From CBDHHC01 sp050633205 (GTDB lineage: Bacteria > Pseudomonadota > Alphaproteobacteria > Rhizobiales > CBDHHC01), in contig JBOEGA010000129.1 of NCBI GenBank assembly GCA_050633205.1, positions 1 to 64,000 of the forward strand: 64,000 nt of DNA. Direction: 5' to 3'. The first letter of the stretch is position 1. Each line of letters starts with the position of its first letter. Positions 61,501 through 64,000 of the stretch are shown piece after piece. Under the pieces are notes generated by a model, which did no database searches, was not told the origin of the DNA, and was given only the letters and a program-made list of their open reading frames with translations. The position numbers were made by a program, and so were the translations under genes.

Positions 61501-63639
61501 TCAATTCAGTTTAATCTTACCGCGAAGCATTATGTTTCTGCCAGGCTGCAGGACTTCGTCCTTCTTGAATGATACATGGTTACGTACATCATCATCCAGA
61601 AGGTTCTCACCCTTGATGCCAATCGTCATCTCAGGCACCGAGCTGCCATGGCCAAGTTTCACCTTGTAGTTGAACTCAGCGTTCACAAGGGTATAGCCGT
61701 CTGTGGATGTTTCTTCTTCAGCAACATCTTTTTGCGAGAACGCATGTAACGCACCAAGACGAGCGAAAATTTTGTCACTGCGGTAGTAGACACCGAAACC
61801 AAGTCTTTGGGGTGTGATACGAGGAACATTGCCGCCCTCATCAAACTTTGCACGAACATAATCATATTGTCCGTCGACACCAAAGGTTCCGTTTGAAAGT
61901 CTTGCCAGATCGTAAGAAGCGGCAAGCTCTATACTATAGAATGTTGCGTCCTTCTGAGCATAATGGATTTGTGTCAGTTCATGCTCATGGTCGTGTTCTT
62001 CTTCTTCGTGCTCTTCATGTCCTTCTTCATCCTTGAAGATGTAACCACCAAATCTGGTATAGAATACTGAACCATCGAATTTAAAGCGGCCTTTTGCTTT
62101 CTTCAGCCCGAACTCAACGGAGTGAGCTTTTTCCTTATTAAGATTTGGATCACCGATTTCGAAGGTGCCAGTTGCTTCATGTACGCCTTTTGCGAAAAGC
62201 TCCAGTGCATCGGGAGCACGTTCAACATACTGACCAGTAAGTCTTGCGACGACACCATTGTTAAACTGATACAAAGCGCCAGCGCTTACGCTATATGGTG
62301 TATAAGTTTTGCTTACTTTGAACTCGTCTTCAATGCCTGGTGCTTCATCTTCACCAAACTCAAAGCCTTCAGGAAACTCTACTGCAGAACCGTCAACTTC
62401 AACTCTTTCAATACGTCCGGCCACCTGTAGCTTCAGGCCATCGGTTACTTTCAGTTCCTCGAACAGATAGGCTGCAACATTAAAGGTTTCGTTTGGAGCA
62501 ATAAGCCCCCTGCCTTCTTCACCGGTCACAGACAAGTCTTTATGGCCGTATTGAAAGCCAAATGCACCTTTCATATCTCCAAGAGCCGTTGTAACAGGCT
62601 TATGAAGAAGTTCAGTTCTGGCTTCATACTGCTTCAGCAGGAAAGTCGCATGAACTTCTAGCTCATCTTCCTCATGACCTTCTTCCTCTTCATGATGCTC
62701 ACCTTCTTCTTCGTGCTCGCCATGACCATGCTCAAAACCGATTTCGTCATGTTTGTAGTCGGTATATCCAAACCAGTATTTCACATTTGTGAAAAAGCCA
62801 CTGCGTGGACGGTACTCACCCTTACTGCTGAATTTTTTCTGTTTCAGATCAATGTGAGTATTAAGCTCTGAGGCCTCTTCTCCCGGAATGTAATAAAGGC
62901 TGGAATATCCGGAATATGAAACGCCGATAAAACCTCTGTTGAATACAAGAGATGTACCGATAGAGCCACCTTCAGCTTCAAATGATGTTCCTGCCTGTTT
63001 GCCATTCGGGGTGTTGTAATCGTCGCCAGTACGCTTGAATATATCACCATGGATGGCGATATTCCCTTTTCCGGCGCCAAACATAATTGAACCTTCCTTG
63101 CCATTATCTACAGATGAATAGGCAGATTCTGCTTCAAGGTAATTATACTTGCCATTAGGGATTGATGTTGGAATGCGGTTGTTAATGACATTCACTACGC
63201 CGCCAATTGCCTGAGAGCCATAACGCAATGTTGCAGGTCCGCGGATTACTTCAACTCTCTGTGCTGCCAGCGGATCAATCGGTACACCATGGTCTTCACT
63301 CAATGCAGATACATCATGTGAGCCAATGCCATTTTCCGTTATGCCAACACGGAGATTATCAAGACCGCGAATGATCGGTCTGCTTGCGCCGGGGGCAAAT
63401 GTTGAGGATGTAATCCCCGGTTTGCCATAGACCAGATCTCCCAGTGAGCGGGCATTACCTGCCTCAAGCTCTTCTTCTCCTAGTACTGTTGTTGCGACGA
63501 ACGTCTCGTTTTCAGATGTTTCAAGAGGACTTGCTGTCACGACGATGCCAGGTAACGCGATATCCTGCGCACGGGCTGACTGCTGAGAGATAGAACAAAC
63601 CAGAACCGCACAGGCCCCGGCAAAATACTTACGCCACAT
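61501..63639 (-). CDS. TonB-dependent outer-membrane receptor with His-rich loops (ZnuD-like, zinc uptake)
   Basis: 712 residues. Signal peptide ends ARA-QDI. A plug domain follows (VVTASPLETSENETFVATTV, GKPGITSSTFAPGASRPIIRG, VEVIRGPATLRYGSQAIGGVVNV). The 22-strand barrel ends with GRNIMLRGKIKLN. Two extracellular loops are packed with His and Glu (HGHGEHEEEGEHHEEEEGHE, and EHEEEEHDHEHE), the ZnuD hallmark for zinc binding. A Zur-type palindrome lies 19 bases upstream. It probably imports Zn2+ or zinc complexes when zinc is scarce. Confidence 0.9.
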   Translation of the reverse strand: MWRKYFAGACAVLVCSISQQSARAQDIALPGIVVTASPLETSENETFVATTVLGEEELEAGNARSLGDLVYGKPGITSSTFAPGASRPIIRGLDNLRVGITENGIGSHDVSALSEDHGVPIDPLAAQRVEVIRGPATLRYGSQAIGGVVNVINNRIPTSIPNGKYNYLEAESAYSSVDNGKEGSIMFGAGKGNIAIHGDIFKRTGDDYNTPNGKQAGTSFEAEGGSIGTSLVFNRGFIGVSYSGYSSLYYIPGEEASELNTHIDLKQKKFSSKGEYRPRSGFFTNVKYWFGYTDYKHDEIGFEHGHGEHEEEGEHHEEEEGHEEDELEVHATFLLKQYEARTELLHKPVTTALGDMKGAFGFQYGHKDLSVTGEEGRGLIAPNETFNVAAYLFEELKVTDGLKLQVAGRIERVEVDGSAVEFPEGFEFGEDEAPGIEDEFKVSKTYTPYSVSAGALYQFNNGVVARLTGQYVERAPDALELFAKGVHEATGTFEIGDPNLNKEKAHSVEFGLKKAKGRFKFDGSVFYTRFGGYIFKDEEGHEEHEEEEHDHEHELTQIHYAQKDATFYSIELAASYDLARLSNGTFGVDGQYDYVRAKFDEGGNVPRITPQRLGFGVYYRSDKIFARLGALHAFSQKDVAEEETSTDGYTLVNAEFNYKVKLGHGSSVPEMTIGIKGENLLDDDVRNHVSFKKDEVLQPGRNIMLRGKIKLN

Positions 63640-63657
63640 AATAAACGCCTTTATGAT

Positions 63658-63675
63658 GTTATGTTATAACATTAC
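63658..63675. promoter_or_regulatory. Zur-like operator upstream of the TonB receptor
   Basis: GTTATGTTATAACATTAC: the 12-base core ATGTTATAACAT is a perfect palindrome with outer bases as in alphaproteobacterial zinc-uptake operators. It lies 19 bases before the receptor start (minus strand). A Zur repressor binding here would shut the gene when zinc is plentiful. Confidence 0.72.
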
Positions 63676-63749
63676 ATAAAAGATGAATTTCTGGATGTAA
63701 CAAGCAGAATTGATCTGTAGACAGGATTCTTTGGCACAGGTGTGGATTA

Positions 63750-63768
63750 AATGTTACAATATTACATT
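63750..63768. promoter_or_regulatory. Second, weaker Zur-like palindrome
   Basis: AATGTTACAATATTACATT is an imperfect relative of the first site, 75 bases farther from the receptor and 172 bases before the P-loop gene. It may serve the receptor, the next gene, or neither. Confidence 0.4.
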
Positions 63769-63939
63769 AGTGCAAATTGTACTTTATGATGGGTTTATGC
63801 GACTGGTCAAACTACCTGAAAAGCGAGTTCAGGCAGGTGTTTCTGTGGGATTCAGAGTAACGGGGCGTAATGCTTGAGCCTTTGAGTTATTGATGACATT
63901 CTATTCTGGCAAATTCCGAGAATAGTCAGGAACGAAAAT

Positions 63940-64000
63940 ATGCAAACTTCTTCGTCTATTTTACTTATCTCCGGCAGTTCGCATGCCGGGAAATCTACCT
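63940..64000 (+). CDS. Start of a P-loop NTP-binding protein, 3' end outside window
   Basis: Only 20 residues are visible, beginning MQTSSSILLISGSSHAGKST: a hydrophobic strand into a Walker A motif GSSHAGKS. CAGGA lies 9 bases before the ATG. Kinase-like or nucleotide-binding; the family cannot be told. Confidence 0.65.
   Translation, partial: MQTSSSILLISGSSHAGKST

Larger units (their letters stand above)
63640..63939. other. Divergent intergenic region with Zur-like sites
   Basis: 300 bp between the TonB receptor and the P-loop gene. It holds two near-palindromes (63658-63675, 63750-63768). Two 24-26-codon plus frames (from 63786 and 63797) have no SD and are not called. Confidence 0.5.

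Noticed and set aside
63786..63877. Two small plus frames after the TonB receptor
   Set aside because: 24-26 codons, no SD, overlapping each other in different frames.

Overview
The window is a chromosomal segment from a moderate-GC alphaproteobacterium. I judge this from the family mix: an IalB-family lipoprotein, a Prx5-type peroxiredoxin, malate synthase G, a DsbD-alpha-like secreted protein, small alpha-type secreted proteins, a trimeric autotransporter anchor and a ZnuD-like zinc receptor. Genus cannot be fixed from sequence alone. No rRNA, tRNA, CRISPR array, transposase, integrase or phage gene was seen, so this is mostly core genome with a few accessory patches.

Layout. 1-1.3 kb: 3' end of a YadA-like trimeric autotransporter and a secreted protein, both AT-rich. 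1.7-9.2 kb: metabolic genes (ilvD, a secreted PHB-depolymerase-like esterase, mgsA, an RHH_4 protein, a DJ-1/PfpI protein, a BASS transporter, a GlcD/DLD-type FAD oxidase). 9.4-13.9 kb: a scattered biotin locus in which bioB diverges from bioF and a compact BioH-like esterase overlaps bioC, with an IalB lipoprotein gene inserted on the other strand. 13.9-16.8 kb: a HEAT-like protein, a gamma-carbonic anhydrase and a membrane protein. 17-20.3 kb: three overlapping or closely spaced family 2 glycosyltransferase genes, more AT-rich than their surroundings, behind a leader with direct repeats and a G-rich tract. 20.3-26.9 kb: hydrolase, amidase, small secreted proteins, a 417-residue protein of unknown family and a radical SAM enzyme. 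26.9-35 kb: an 810-residue TPR protein, glcB, a PPP-type phosphatase, a pentapeptide-repeat membrane protein and a triplicated Cys-rich secreted protein. 35.1-38.9 kb: MscS channel and modABC. 39-43.1 kb: unknown protein, peroxiredoxin, DsbD-alpha-like protein, YqgE/AlgH and a VapBC pair with a clear promoter/operator. 43.1-49.9 kb: two-subunit CoA-transferase, methyltransferase, LysR regulator diverging from a GNAT-like/GNAT/cysteine-hydrolase operon, and an SDR. 50.4-55.7 kb: katG, a DCC-DUF4166 protein overlapping a DUF899 protein, and a chromate transporter. 55.8-60.4 kb: HxlR regulator diverging from a membrane protein, a secreted protein with a VHL beta-domain-like C-terminus, a Coa1-like protein and a large anchored protein. 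60.5-64 kb: an arsC-like gene with an in-frame TGA, its arsR, a His-rich TonB receptor behind a Zur-like palindrome, and the start of a P-loop protein.

The best candidates for something undescribed are the LysR-controlled acyltransferase/acyltransferase/hydrolase operon (47.1-48.9 kb) with its flanking methyltransferase, the unknown-protein/radical SAM neighbours (24.4-26.9 kb), the bacterial VHL-like secreted protein, and the arsenate reductase gene interrupted by one in-frame TGA. Many start codons were chosen from visible Shine-Dalgarno sequences and often lie inside the longest open frame; this is stated per gene. All family calls come from reading motifs, not from a database search.
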